Notes: a model not told the origin generated them from the sequence alone. Counted from the stretch's first letter, positions 49,791 to 60,325 are shown. The stretch is 64,000 nt of DNA from Lucifuga dentata (GCA_014773175.1 VXCM01000215.1:1-64000); one strand, 5' to 3'. A program made the numbers and translations.

Positions 49791-51026
49791 CTGATGCCTG
49801 CTGTTGTATAAGTTCAGTGTACTGGAAAGGCTTAATCACCCGTTGTCATGGCAATGAACTTGGCCACTGTTCATCAATTCACCCTCTTTTGTTTGCTGTT
49901 TGTTTTAAAGTCCAATCACTTCTCATGGAATCTGTTGCATTTTGTTAAGATTTCTTTTACACAGCATTTGAAACTTCTTGATTGTTTTGCACTGAGTCAT
50001 GTTAAATGTCCAAACAGTGCAAGTAATGCAACATCAATACAAAATGCAGCATTAGCTGTGTGAGCCTCACTGTTACTTCTCTTTGGAAAAAAAAGGTCTG
50101 TATGAAAACTTCATGCAATCAGCCAGCAACAATCATTTACCATAGCTTCATTTATTGTTGTCTTCTAAGCTAGGCTCTAGTCGTATTTTATCTGTGATCT
50201 TCTATCACTCCAGAAAAAAACAAAAAGAAAAAAAAAAGTCATTTGTTTGTTTGTCATGGCAGTCTTTGAAAATGACAGGGACACTGTTTTGCAAGACAAA
50301 AGAATTAATCATCTCAAAGGCTGTTTAACTCCTTGACATTGTGAAACCCAAATGACTAAATGTAAGCTTCCTGTTTTGAAGGTTGTTATGAAGATATGAT
50401 CTGATCTCCCAGCATTGAGAGGGATGATTCATTTGGGAAAAGCACATTTGTCTTACATACCCATTTAATAAGAAAAACACAATCACATAACATTTAGGAG
50501 CAGATAGTTATTTATAGATGGAACTCTCACAACTTAGCGAAACCATTGATCTCCAAGCACTGTATATATCAGAGAAATGGAATTGAGTACACACTGCTAT
50601 GCAAAATTTCGGCCAAGCTAAATATTTTTAAGTTTTATTGGTTGAATTTATATCATAGTTAATTTGATTGATAAGAAATATAAAAAAGGTGACAAAGATA
50701 AGCAGTTGGAACGATCAAATCTAAAGAGGCAAACACATTCTCTTTACCAAGGCACCATACATATGTGAATGGTATGTAGGGAACAAAAGCAAAAACAACA
50801 AATTTTCAGAATTCCTGGTTGTAGGATTCTTTGTTATCACATACAGTAAATACTATAAGTATGGATTCTTATTGTGTATCTACAGGCGAATAACTGTGTT
50901 CTGATATTTGCCAGAGTACAGTGAACATCAGATTTAACTACAACACAGCAAAACCAGTTTTACAGCATGATCCCTGATGGGAGAGGCCAGAAAAAGACAG
51001 TTACATAGCATTTTACACTCTTAAAT

Positions 51027-51027
<1 letters not shown>

Positions 51028-51070
<43 letters not shown>
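51028..51070. repeat. (GA)n microsatellite
   Basis: An uninterrupted GA run of about 21 units followed by AGAAAGAAAG. Confidence 0.9.
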
Positions 51071-51073
<3 letters not shown>

Positions 51074-51201
51074 AAGAAAGAATTCCATCAAAGTTGATTT
51101 AATTCAGAACTTTATTGTGTACACTTTTAAAAATTAAAACATGTTAATTTTAGTTATTTCTTCATGTAATCTCAAGCTTAAACTGCTGAAGGGAAACAAA
51201 C

Positions 51202-51571
51202 CACTCATCCATCCATCCATTTTCTTAACCTGTTTGTCCTGTTGAGGGTCACGGGGGGCTGGAGCCTATCCCAGCGGTCATAGGGCGAGAGGCGGGGTAC
51301 ACCCTGGACAGATCGCCAGTCTATCACAGAGACAGACAAACACATTCACGCTCTTATTCCATTTCAATGCTCTCACGGGCAATTTAGAGTTCCCAATTCA
51401 CCTGACATGCATGTCTTTGGAGGTGGGAGGAAGCCGGAGTACCCAGAGGGAACCCACGCGGACACGGGGAGAACATGCAAACTCCACACAGAAAGGACCT
51501 GCCCCGGCTGGGAATCAAACCCAGGACCTTCTTGCTGTGAGGCAACAGTGCTAACCACTGTGCCACCCCAC
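51202..51571 (-). mobile_element. tRNA-derived SINE-like retroposon with 12-bp target duplication
   Basis: The element reads on the minus strand. Its head (GGTGGCACAGTGGTTAGCAC, then GGTTTGATTCC) resembles tRNA promoter boxes A and B. The body contains phrases I know from abundant fish repeats (minus-strand forms of GGCTGGAGCCTATCCCAGC and GGAGGAAGCCGGAGTACCC). It ends in a TGGA-type microsatellite tail. Both sides carry AGGGAAACAAAC (51,190-51,201 and 51,572-51,583), a clean target-site duplication made by reverse-transcriptase-primed insertion. It lies about 550 bp past the gp5 stop. Confidence 0.85.
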
Positions 51572-51797
51572 AGGGAAACAAACTACTACTGAACACTGTT
51601 GTCTACATTAGATTGTACTGTTTTATGAAACTTAACATAAAATATCCATTGGCAAAAAAACAGCTAAGAAAGAAAAATCTTTATTTTTAAACCAAAACAT
51701 CATATAAGTAAAGTATATAAAAGTAGTAAAGGCATAATAAAATAAAAGTAAACAAATGGTTTGTAATTGTTATTGACTGCATTGTTATTGAATCACA

Positions 51798-51800
<3 letters not shown>

Positions 51801-51859
<59 letters not shown>

Positions 51860-51860
51860 N

Positions 51861-51918
<58 letters not shown>
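51801..51918. repeat. (AT)n joined by N to poly-T
   Basis: About 30 AT units, an N at 51,860, then about 58 T. The N is an assembly join, so the lengths are unreliable. It lies about 200 bp past the gp5 stop, in the probable 3' UTR or just beyond. A minus-strand AATAAA at 51,680-51,685 is a possible polyadenylation signal. Confidence 0.85.
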
Positions 51919-51924
<6 letters not shown>

Positions 51925-52121
51925 CTAAAACAAATATTTGCAGTATTAATGTTCTGGTTTCTAATATTTACATTCCTTTCAGTACTAAAATGCCACAGAA
52001 AACTACAGCTCAGCACAATGTCAAGATAATACATACAACAGTTAAGCTTTTATAAGCTGCAACTTAGGGAAAAAGACAGTTTATCTTGTCTGTAGTGCAG
52101 CAAGGCTGATAAGATGGTTTG

Positions 52122-54391
52122 TTACCCATGAACATGTGCACATTCAGCTTGTAGCTCTTCCATAGTCTTGTTGAGGCGATACATACCATACATGGAAGCA
52201 AGAATGAGGAACAAGCCTGTGGCCACAAGGAAGATGTGACAAGCCATGAGGAACCCAGCTGAGGCTGCATCGGAAGGTAGAAACCACACGTACACCCAGG
52301 GCTTGTGGTAGATGTGGTGCACAAACTCAGGCCCCTGTTCAACCACCAACTTGTCATAGAAAGGAGGTGACCAGTAATGGTTTGATGGAATCTCTGTAGT
52401 GGAAAGTAGCTCCTCATGAAGGAGGGTGCTGGCTGGAGTGTGAAAGGATGATGACGTTGAGCGGGTCGTGGCAGATTCTGCATCTGATATGAAGTTTGGA
52501 GTGATTGCTGGGATGGTGGCCGGCCTTGTGAATTTTATTGTTGGAGTTGGAGATGCTGGAGTGGTCGGTATTTCTTTGGTTGGTTTGGAAGCTATGGTTG
52601 ATGCTGGTCCGCTGGTTGAAATATATTCAATTTCTTGAACTTTGTGCATTGTGGAAGCCTGAGTTATTTGTGTAGGATCATGACTTGTGACTTCTGTAAC
52701 ATCACAAAACTCAAACTTGTCATCATGCAGAGAGTCAAGGATGCGGCGAAACGTTGGAGTGTGGCACATCATATCCTCTCTGTCTTGAACCACATACTTA
52801 TTATGTCTTATCCATTTTGCAATACCTCTAATGCTACATGTACAGTCCCAGGGATTTCCACTCAAAGAAAGATGCCTCAAACCTCTATTTGCAGAGAAAA
52901 TTTCACCTGGAAGAGTCTTGAGGTGGTTATTCTTCAAGTCAATGAAATCAATCCTCAAAAGGTCCTGAAAGATGCCTTCTGGTAGGCTCTGCAGCTTATT
53001 GTCATTGAGAAGCAGAGTGGTCAGCGTGTTTAATCCAGAGAATAGGTGTGGGTGTAGTTGCTGGAGGTCATTGGACCTCAGCGAGAGTTTCTGAAGGTTG
53101 GGGAGACAGCAGAACAGCTCTGAAGGTAGCTCCCTCAGCTTCTCATTTAAATGGAAGTTGAGCTCCAGAAGCCCAGACATGTTAGCAAACAAATTGTCTG
53201 GAACAGTAGTGAGGTTGGTACCAAACAAATAAAATTTTGTGATATAAGGCATGTGACCCATCAGCTCATCTAGTAGAGATAACAGAGGGTTATTGAAAAG
53301 GGCAAGAAGGCTTAGCTTGGGCATGTTGTAGAAGCTCTTTTCTGGGACAGCCTGGAGCTGGTTGGAGGACAGGCCAAGGACCCTCAGGTTCCTCAGTGAC
53401 CAGAACACCTTAGGTGAGAGACTGGCAATTCGATTTTGGTGGACTTTGAGCTCCTCAAGATTAACAAGTTTGTCAAAGATCCCAGCTTCTAACACCTCTA
53501 GTTCATTGTTATACAACATAAGTTCACGAAGATTAGTTAAGCAGTGAAAGATTGTTGGTGGAAGCTTTTTTATGGAGTTCCTGCCAAGGTTCAGAAAAGT
53601 GAGGTTGGTCAGTCTGCTGAAAACATCTGGGGCAAGACTGGTCAGTTTGTTGCGCTTGAGATCTAGGGTCTGCAGCCCAACTAGTCCTTCCAGCATAACC
53701 GGTGCAATGGTCCCCAACTGGTTCTGATCTAAATACAGCTGCTCCAGACTAGTCAATGAACTGAACACTTGAGCAGGAAGGCTGGAGAGATAATTGGATG
53801 ATAGTTTGACAGATAAAAGCTGTGGAGCAGCATGGAAAGCCCGGGGATGAATAGTGTGTAGATGGCTGTGGGTTAAACTAAAACGTGTGACGTTCAGGTT
53901 TGCCATGCTGTGCTCATTTAAGACATTCATATTTGTGTCATTGAGCTGCAAACGGTTTGTGGGAACGGGCATCTCCTTTGGTATATCTGTGATGCTGTAA
54001 CCAACACAGATGACATCGCCTTCAGAAAAACACATGCAGCTGCTGGGGCAGACCACAGTATTTAGTGAGGTTGGGTGTGACTGCATGAAGAGGATGAATA
54101 TCATCTGCAAGGTGCCTGTCAATTGAAATACACATATTTTGACTTATATTATCTTAAATAATCGTGTATGCTAATAATACTCCACAATCTCACCAAAATA
54201 ATAAATGTCTGCAATTTGTTGAATATTAAAGTTTAACCAGTCAAGTTAAAAAAAAAAAAAATTAACTTGACTGATGGAATTATTANTTTTTTTTTTTTTT
54301 TTTTTGTCTGGTGATTGTTCTGGCAGGAAAAAAAAACAGGATATGGAAAGAGGAAAATATTCTACTCACCTCTTAAAAGAGAATCCATCAT
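52122..54391 (-). CDS. gp5: Platelet glycoprotein V (GP5), two coding exons
   Basis: Exons 54,391-54,370 and 54,115-52,122 give 671 residues. Exon 1 supplies MMDSLLR and a donor AGAG/GTGAGT; the acceptor TTGACAG restores Gly8 in frame, giving LLRGTL, much like the LRGTL start of mammalian GP5. Seen: a hydrophobic leader (about 9-29), a Cys cap (CPSSCMC), about 15 LRRs (60-427), a C-terminal cap (NPWDCTC to Cys478), a Ser/Thr stalk (480-585), the phrase KPWVYV (612) before a membrane segment (about 627-650), and a 20-residue tail. The stalk is longer than the mammalian one (human GP5 is about 560 residues). The phrase LFNNPL and the tail place it as GP5, the subunit of the platelet von Willebrand factor receptor GPIb-IX-V that thrombin cleaves in mammals. 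Thrombocyte expression is expected. An in-frame TTG at 54,122 lies in the intron and is not a start. Confidence 0.93.
54116..54369 (-). other. gp5: gp5 intron 1 with poly-A hairpin and N join
   Basis: A 254-base phase 1 intron (GTGAGT...TTGACAG). It contains a palindrome with 12-bp arms (CAGTCAAGTTAA at 54,238-54,249 and its complement at 54,262-54,273) around twelve A, and an N at 54,286 followed by poly-T, so its true length is uncertain. Confidence 0.85.
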
Positions 54392-54434
54392 TGTTCTTCT
54401 AATGTTATTATGATCGTGTTGTGTTTTTTTGTAC

Positions 54435-54486
54435 TAATATATGAGTGACACAGAGGATGCACGCTCATTTCCTTTGAACTTATCTT
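54435..54486 (-). promoter_or_regulatory. Probable gp5 promoter: TATA-like, GGAA and GATA sites
   Basis: Minus strand, upstream of the ATG at 54,391: TATATTA from 54,441, AAAGGAAA (54,468-54,475, GGAA core) and AAGATAAG (54,479-54,486, GATA site) only a few bases apart. Mammalian GP5 and other megakaryocyte genes use GATA and ETS sites, so the pair fits thrombocyte expression. The motifs are seen; activity is inference. A transposon end begins about 48 bp further upstream. Confidence 0.5.
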
Positions 54487-54533
54487 GACAGGCTGGTCTG
54501 ACCTCATCCTGTGCCTGCCTGTGCTCCACTTAA

Positions 54534-55083
54534 AGGACCATACTAATAATTTTGCATGTTTGAGCCCAATAAATATAGCCCGCATACACTATTTTCCAAA
54601 ACGTTTCTAGTATATGGAGCAGTATGTGCTAGAAAAGTTTTTCCTATCTTCCAGGCTGCCTTTGGTTTCAATTCATTCCAGTATGTTCTAAAAATCAACT
54701 TGTAGAGACTTGAAATATGCTTGTGGTTGGTACTCCATCACAGCAAATTTTTTTTTTTTTTTTTTTTTTAAGTTACTTAATTGAACATATCCAATGCCGA
54801 GCTACACAAAAGACAATGTATGTCTCTTCCAGGGAATATAGTACCAGGAGGAGACTGCTTTTACCAGAGAAATTAATACTCTGTGCCTTCTACAATTGTG
54901 TCTAAATGTTAGCAGGCAAAACATTGACATTTTAAGATTAACACTTGAAAATTTGATTTAGGAAGACTAGGGGATTGGCAAAATAACACAAAAACTAAAA
55001 TAAGGTTTTATGCTTTGGAAAGTAGTTGGCAGTAACCTAACATATTGGGCTCAAACAGGCAGAATTACCACCAGTACTGGCCT
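54534..55083 (-). mobile_element. 550-bp inverted-repeat element, copy A, upstream of gp5
   Basis: The ends AGGACCATAC...CATGTTTGAGCCCAATA and, reversed, AGGCCAGTAC...CTGTTTGAGCCCAATA form an imperfect terminal inverted repeat of about 45 bp. The interior matches copy B (63,255-63,803) in opposite orientation over its whole length; shared words include ACTATATTCCCTGG, TTTGCCTGCTAA and ACAAGTTGATTTT. The lengths agree within one base. There is no coding frame. Probably an old non-autonomous DNA transposon; the family is not known to me. Confidence 0.75.
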
Positions 55084-56313
55084 TCAAAAGCAGAACTGAA
55101 AGAGATAACACACTTTTTGTAGCATGTCAGTTGTGTGTGTTCTGTCTGATGCTGTAATTGCTAACACCATGCAACATGTCAGACAAGAAACAGATTTTAC
55201 TAGTGACAAAATGTGCTGAATATATTATGTATTCCATGTCATATGGAATGATGGAATTGTTATACAGTCTGGCTGATGAAACTAGTATTAACTGAATTTC
55301 TATTTTTGGATAAAGAAAACACTGAAATCTGAAATGTTTCCAAGTAGAGATTTTCCAAAAATTGGTTGTGTTTCTGCATTTGTTTCCATTCAGTTTTGAG
55401 GATAAAAAAACATAGTTCAGTTTTTGCTGTTCAGGTGTTCTGATGGAATCTTCATGTGTTATCTTCACTATAGATATTTACATCACTGTTTATCACATAT
55501 CATAGTACATCTTCACACATGGGTTTAATGTACATAATTTCAGTGTGTGAATGCATGTGTAGATATGCATATGTACTTGTGCAGAAAAATAGCCTCTGAA
55601 AACACTATAGTGGATGAATCAATGGCTCAAATAAAAAAAAAAAGTGAATGCTGTTCAGTGTGACATGCAGTTTGCTCTGCACCTGCATGCTCTGTGTGAA
55701 CCAGGAAATCTTTTCACATTATCTCTTTCATTGTTCTGACCCAGAATGTGACTCAGCTCTCCAGTTAACTGAATTCACACTTCATTTCACAGTAACTCAC
55801 ATCAAGGGATTTGAAATGCATTTTATATTGGTAGAGAGGTCGGTAAATATGATAGGTATTAAAGGTAAAACAAAAAAAATTACAGCATGTCTTTCAAAAA
55901 TATAATCTATGTTCTGTTTTTCCATGAGAAGGGGAAATGTCTCCTTTGTGAACACCTAAAAAGATAAAAAAAATAAAATAAAAAATACTTATTTCCATTT
56001 CATAATCAAGACATCCCATTAATTTTCTCTCTATTAAAAAAAAGGAAATCACTTCAAAAGTACATGTCATAATTCACACCATATTTATTGTGTTCTGGAA
56101 AAATTAAACACATTACATTCTTCAAAGCAATGACTGGTGCAATGCTTGTTGGGTGGTACAAAACATGTTATACTAGATTCCGCCAGAAGGGGGCGACATA
56201 AGCACAAGTGATGGGCAAATACTGTATTTTCCAGCTGTTTTAATAATCAAGTACAGTTGTCACATTTGGCCCTCAAGTATTTCTAGTCAGTATTTGGTTA
56301 TTTGCAGATTACA

Positions 56314-56358
<45 letters not shown>

Positions 56359-56450
56359 CTGTGACAATTAAATGTCTATTGGTGAGACTGCTTATGGTAC
56401 GACTGTATATTGCTGGAACAAATATAGTGTGATTATATTACTTATGGTCA
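55084..56450. other. Intergenic, gp5 to uts2d
   Basis: AT-rich unique sequence without recognisable exon, ending in the (GAT)n tract at 56,314-56,358. A minus-strand ATTAAA near 56,238-56,245 is a possible polyadenylation signal for the urotensin-type gene. Confidence 0.5.
56314..56358. repeat. (GAT)n microsatellite
   Basis: About 15 perfect GAT units, in or just past the 3' UTR of the urotensin-type gene. Confidence 0.95.
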
Positions 56451-56515
56451 AATCTTAAGGCTATGTTGGGCTTCGCAGCTTGATTTCATAGTGTCATCTT
56501 CTTCCTGCATCAGTC

Positions 56516-57724
56516 TTACACACAGTACTTCCAAAAACAGGCTGCAAACAAAATGAGATAACCACTTAGTGAACTGTATGACATTTTAATGGCATTTACC
56601 CACAAATGACGCACAAATGAAGGAACAAATATTTAGCCAGAAACAAATGTATTCAATCTGGTATTAGATATAACACATAGAAATCCAGAGGTAATGAAAG
56701 CAGCTTACGTTCTCCTCTTTTCCGGTTTATGGATTTGCCTTCTGCCAAATTGGCTGTGATCTCCCTCTCCAGCTCCAGGTTCTCCCTCAGAGCCTGCAGC
56801 TATAAAATCAGAGATCAGAGGAAGACTGAACTCAGCAGGCCAGATAGCCATCATCTCAGTATCAGTACACAGTCCACTGAATGACTGTTGCAGTGAGCAC
56901 ATAGTGTAACAACTTGAATTTTGAAATTCTTTTTAAATAATTGCATCCTTTCTGTTACAATTACATCAATTTTTGGAACAAATTGACTGGAAACACTGAT
57001 CCACTGATATGCAAACACTCCATATATATACATGCTGCAGTAAATTCTGATACATCTCTTTCACATTCTCTAACAACAGATTCATGTCCACATCCATTAC
57101 GTTTCAGTGTGAAGGAAAATAGCCTTACCTCTTCTAATTCAGCTATTTTACTGGCCAGCTCAAGACCTACAGAAAAGGGGGGAAAAAAAGTCATCATCTA
57201 AGAAAAAATTTGTTGTATTATTTGTATTAATTATATGATTTTTTTTTTTTTTTTTTAAATCCCACCTAGAGCAGTGTCCCTTTCAACAGGAACTAAGCTT
57301 TTGTGTAGTAACAGTGCCAGAATCTTGCTCTGGGCATCTACGTCTTCGTTTGGATTAAACACGTGGATCCCTGGATATGCAATACAATAAAAATAGAACT
57401 TTATGCATCATAACTATCATAAATTTACAGGATATAAAGTCACATTAATCCCCTTGCAAAGGTTGAGATAATCTCTCAACCTGTAACATTTTGATAAATC
57501 TGTAAACTAAACTATTAGTATTGTTCTTGCATCCAAAAGTCTCAGAAATCTTAGATAATCAGGGCTTTTTCATTGTATACAGCCTTACAAAAATTCCAAA
57601 ACCTAAGCCATTTTGCACACTCACCAGGGTTAAGTATGGTCCTCCCCTCCACATTTAGTACTCCCTGGAGCAGTAACAAACCCAAGAGTCCTAAGGAATA
57701 GTTCACAGCTGAAGCCCGATCCAT
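56516..57724 (-). CDS. uts2d: Urotensin II-related peptide (urotensin-2B) precursor, five exons
   Basis: Exons on the minus strand: 57,724-57,625; 57,370-57,266; 57,166-57,129; 56,799-56,709; 56,541-56,516. All four introns are GT-AG with good consensus, and phases agree (1, 1, 0, 1). Total 360 nt, 119 residues, the length I recall for human urotensin-2B. Seen: a signal peptide (1-27, LGLLGLLLLQ core), a propeptide with a Leu/Glu-rich helix (46-100), the processing site RKR (107-109), then GEPCFWKYCV and stop. CFWKYC is the disulphide ring that activates the urotensin receptor (UTS2R). Family knowledge: urotensin peptides act on vascular and ion transport, and in fish related peptides influence body-axis straightness. 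The residue before the ring is Pro here, where mammalian URP has Ala and urotensin II usually has Asp/Glu. The neighbour ccdc50, divergent as in human, supports UTS2B (alias UTS2D) over UTS2. An upstream TTG is not a start. Confidence 0.93.
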
Positions 57725-59444
57725 TACACTCAAAATATGGTCCCAAACAAATGCCTCGGTATGAATCCACCCTTAAGCAAACCAAGCAGTCTACTGCCTT
57801 GGGTCCATCACATCAACATTTATCCTTTCGGAAGCAGGTAGGAGGGGCCCCTGGCGTTTTAAATCAATAGCTAGTCACCGTGGATTTCGTCAATAGGCCA
57901 CCTTTTCTATGGGACATGGAGTGTCTGACTGAAATATTATGATATGACGTTACAGGCGAAGCCAGTAACCTTAAATCACTCTGACATGGGCAAATCAAAC
58001 AGAGTGAAGGAGTTATCAATCAGCCTGTTAGTAACAACAGAACAGACGTTCTTGGCACTTGCTGGTTCTTTTCTTTTACGTTAATTGGTTCTTTAAATAG
58101 GTACACAGGAGTGAGTTAGGTTGGGAAATAAGGATGAAGTGAATTCATTCTTAAAGTGCACCATAGCTGGAGATGAGCTCCTCAGTCTTGGCTTTAGGTC
58201 TGCTTTGGATCTGAAGGAACATCCATCAAGGCAGTCAAGCCCAACTACCAGTCACTGTAGTCTACTCAGTGCATCAAGGAAATCACAACCCATGCTTCTG
58301 CCAGATGAATGAGCTTCATGCTTGTGCATTTTAGGGAAATGAACTGGCTAGCAGCCACCAAAGTTGGCTGAGGCGGGTCTCATAAAATTTCCACACCTGC
58401 TTCCATGCAGACCAGATGTCTTTTGTCCTCTGGTATCTTGCATCCAAAAATCTCTCACAAATCCATAACTTTGTCATTCGGCTGTTGAATGTAGCAATAA
58501 GGACTTGCTGAAATGACAAGCAAAATGGAAAAACCAGGAAGACTTAGGGGACAGCCTGTTGAGGGCGATGTTAAGAGTCAAATCATGATTACAAATGTTG
58601 GACACAAAATGCCATGAGCCATTTTAGGGCCCTGAAACAGGTGTAGACCAAACAGCACCTCTCTGCTTCTAAATCAAAATCATAAGTTGGTGTATTGAAA
58701 CTGATGGCATATCCTGACATTTCGCAATAGAATAAAACATTTTCCACTTACTGGAATGATGTCCCCTTCTTATGTAGTAATGTTCAGGTAAAATTAAATG
58801 TATGACACCCAAAACAGCTTATAGTCATCAAATGTTTTACGGAAATCACAAAACACAAATACAGACTAAACAGATATAAATCACAAAGGATAAAAACAAA
58901 GTGAAAACATCACATTTATATGCAAACCAAAGAAATGGGGTCTGGTCCATTATGAATGTGTATGTATGTGTAATATGTGGTAATGTGGTCCACAGAAAAA
59001 TATATGACAATGTTTGAAATACATTTCATTATATTCAACATGTGTAAGTATTTTGGATCTGCATACATCACCACGTAACTTATATATTGCAAAATAGACC
59101 ACAACCTTTCCAAACAAGTGAAACACATTGAGTTTTATTGATTTTACAGATCAATTAACTACACATCAATAACAAAAGATGTCAGGGTCGTGTTGCCCCA
59201 ATGGTGTATAATTGATAAAATGATCGTTTAAAGTAATTCAGCATAATCTATCAATACAGTCTGTGAGTGTTTACTAATGATGTTATTGATTATTATATGG
59301 TCCATTTACAGCAATTCACATATTCCATAAGAGTGTATGTAAGACGTAAAGTGGATACAGCTGTGGAGGAACCCTGCAAAGTGACATACTGAACACTAGA
59401 TGGCGCTATTATTTGCATAACCAGAAAACCATTTATCTTTCTGC

Positions 59445-59480
<36 letters not shown>

Positions 59481-60219
59481 CTCAAAGCACGAAGGCCATA
59501 AAAGCACACACTGTCTCCTGGAAATTGATTATATGTATATTTTTCTGAAGTAACAATGTACATTGCTGTCTTTTTGTTGTGTTTCTGTCCATTTTAGTCT
59601 CATTGTTGTTCCCACACTATCATACTCTGATGTGGACTGTGATATTTAAAAGGAGATCTGTGTGCCCTCCTTTGCAGCTAATCAAAATATGAGTCAAAAC
59701 GTGAGCTCCACCGGAACTAAAGGGCAATTTTAGTAACCTGTTATTATCGTTAACCGTTAACCTGTTATTACTTTTTTTTTTTAAACTTACTTTACCTTTA
59801 CTGTATTCACCTTTCCTTTTTTTCATTTGCCTATTTTTCCAGGTATCATCATTGTTCGTTGTTATGGTAAAATCAAATACCTCCCGGGCGTTTAATTGTG
59901 ATATGTCTTGGAGTAAAATTCTTTTTTTTTTTTTTTTTTTNTTTTTTTTTTTTTTTTTTCACGCGTGTCTTGTGTAGACGGCGTGCAGAGAGGGAGGGAC
60001 TGGATGCTGGAAGAGAATCTGACATGCTAGCTGATCTTCCAGCACAGGATCCGCCAGGCAATTACACCAGTGACGCTTCGACTGAGTGCTGCTACCGAAA
60101 CTAATCAAAAAGCCCGTCCAGCAGCTGAACCATCAATCGGTTTTATGAGCAAAAACGATCAATCAGCCTCCGGTTAACCGTCGCAAGAAACGCGCAAGTG
60201 TAATTCAACGTCAACGCTT

Positions 60220-60254
<35 letters not shown>

Positions 60255-60270
60255 AATTATCGCTGACAAC
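57725..60270. other. Divergent intergenic region, uts2d and ccdc50 promoters
   Basis: About 2.5 kb between two genes read away from each other. It holds (GT)n/(GA)n at about 59,446-59,480, poly-T with an N at 59,941 and a second poly-T at about 60,222-60,253. From 59,950 to 60,220 CG dinucleotides become frequent, as expected near a housekeeping-type promoter of ccdc50. A frame of 62 codons on the minus strand (58,331-58,519) has no recognisable family. TTTAAA and GATAAA sequences near 57,860 and 57,825 could serve uts2d, but no clear core promoter was found. Confidence 0.5.
60005..60044 (+). other. 10-bp stem-loop in the probable ccdc50 leader or promoter
   Basis: TGCTGGAAGA at 60,005-60,014 and its exact complement TCTTCCAGCA at 60,035-60,044, with 20 bases between. 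If transcription starts upstream, it would fold in the 5' UTR. The arms contain GGAA (ETS core) in both orientations, so paired ETS sites are an alternative reading. Confidence 0.6.
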
Positions 60271-60325
60271 ATGGCTGAATGTAACGTTAGCATCGACCAG
60301 AAAAATCTACCTGGAGTGAAAGACG
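60271..60325 (+). CDS. ccdc50: CCDC50 (coiled-coil protein Ymer), first coding exon only
   Basis: The exon encodes M-A-E-C-N-V-S-I-D-Q-K-N-L-P-G-V-K-D and one further base before the donor GACG/GTAACG. It matches the start of vertebrate CCDC50 (MAEVSIDQSKLPGVKE) with two extra residues after position 3. The split codon begins with G, fitting the Val that follows in the family. CCDC50 is a cytoplasmic ubiquitin-binding coiled-coil protein acting in EGF receptor and NF-kB signalling; all its functional segments are in later exons, outside the window. I searched the remaining 3.7 kb for the next exon (Val-Cys-Arg-Asp-Phe) and saw none, consistent with the long first intron in mammals. The leader is CG-enriched. 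Confidence 0.9.

Larger units (their letters stand above)
44600..51189. other. Intergenic, lrrc15 to gp5
   Basis: No recognisable exon in about 6.5 kb. It holds (GT)n at about 49,754-49,788, (GA)n at about 51,028-51,070 and AT-rich unique sequence. Frames of 60-86 codons show no family pattern. Regulatory DNA for the LRR genes may lie here but cannot be recognised by eye. Confidence 0.55.

Noticed and set aside
54105..54122. TTG-initiated extension of gp5
   Set aside because: It lies across the splice acceptor; the spliced upstream exon gives a better start in frame.
58331..58519. Minus-strand frame of 62 codons with aromatic-rich sequence
   Set aside because: No family recognised and no matching splice sites or promoter; the length is within chance expectation.
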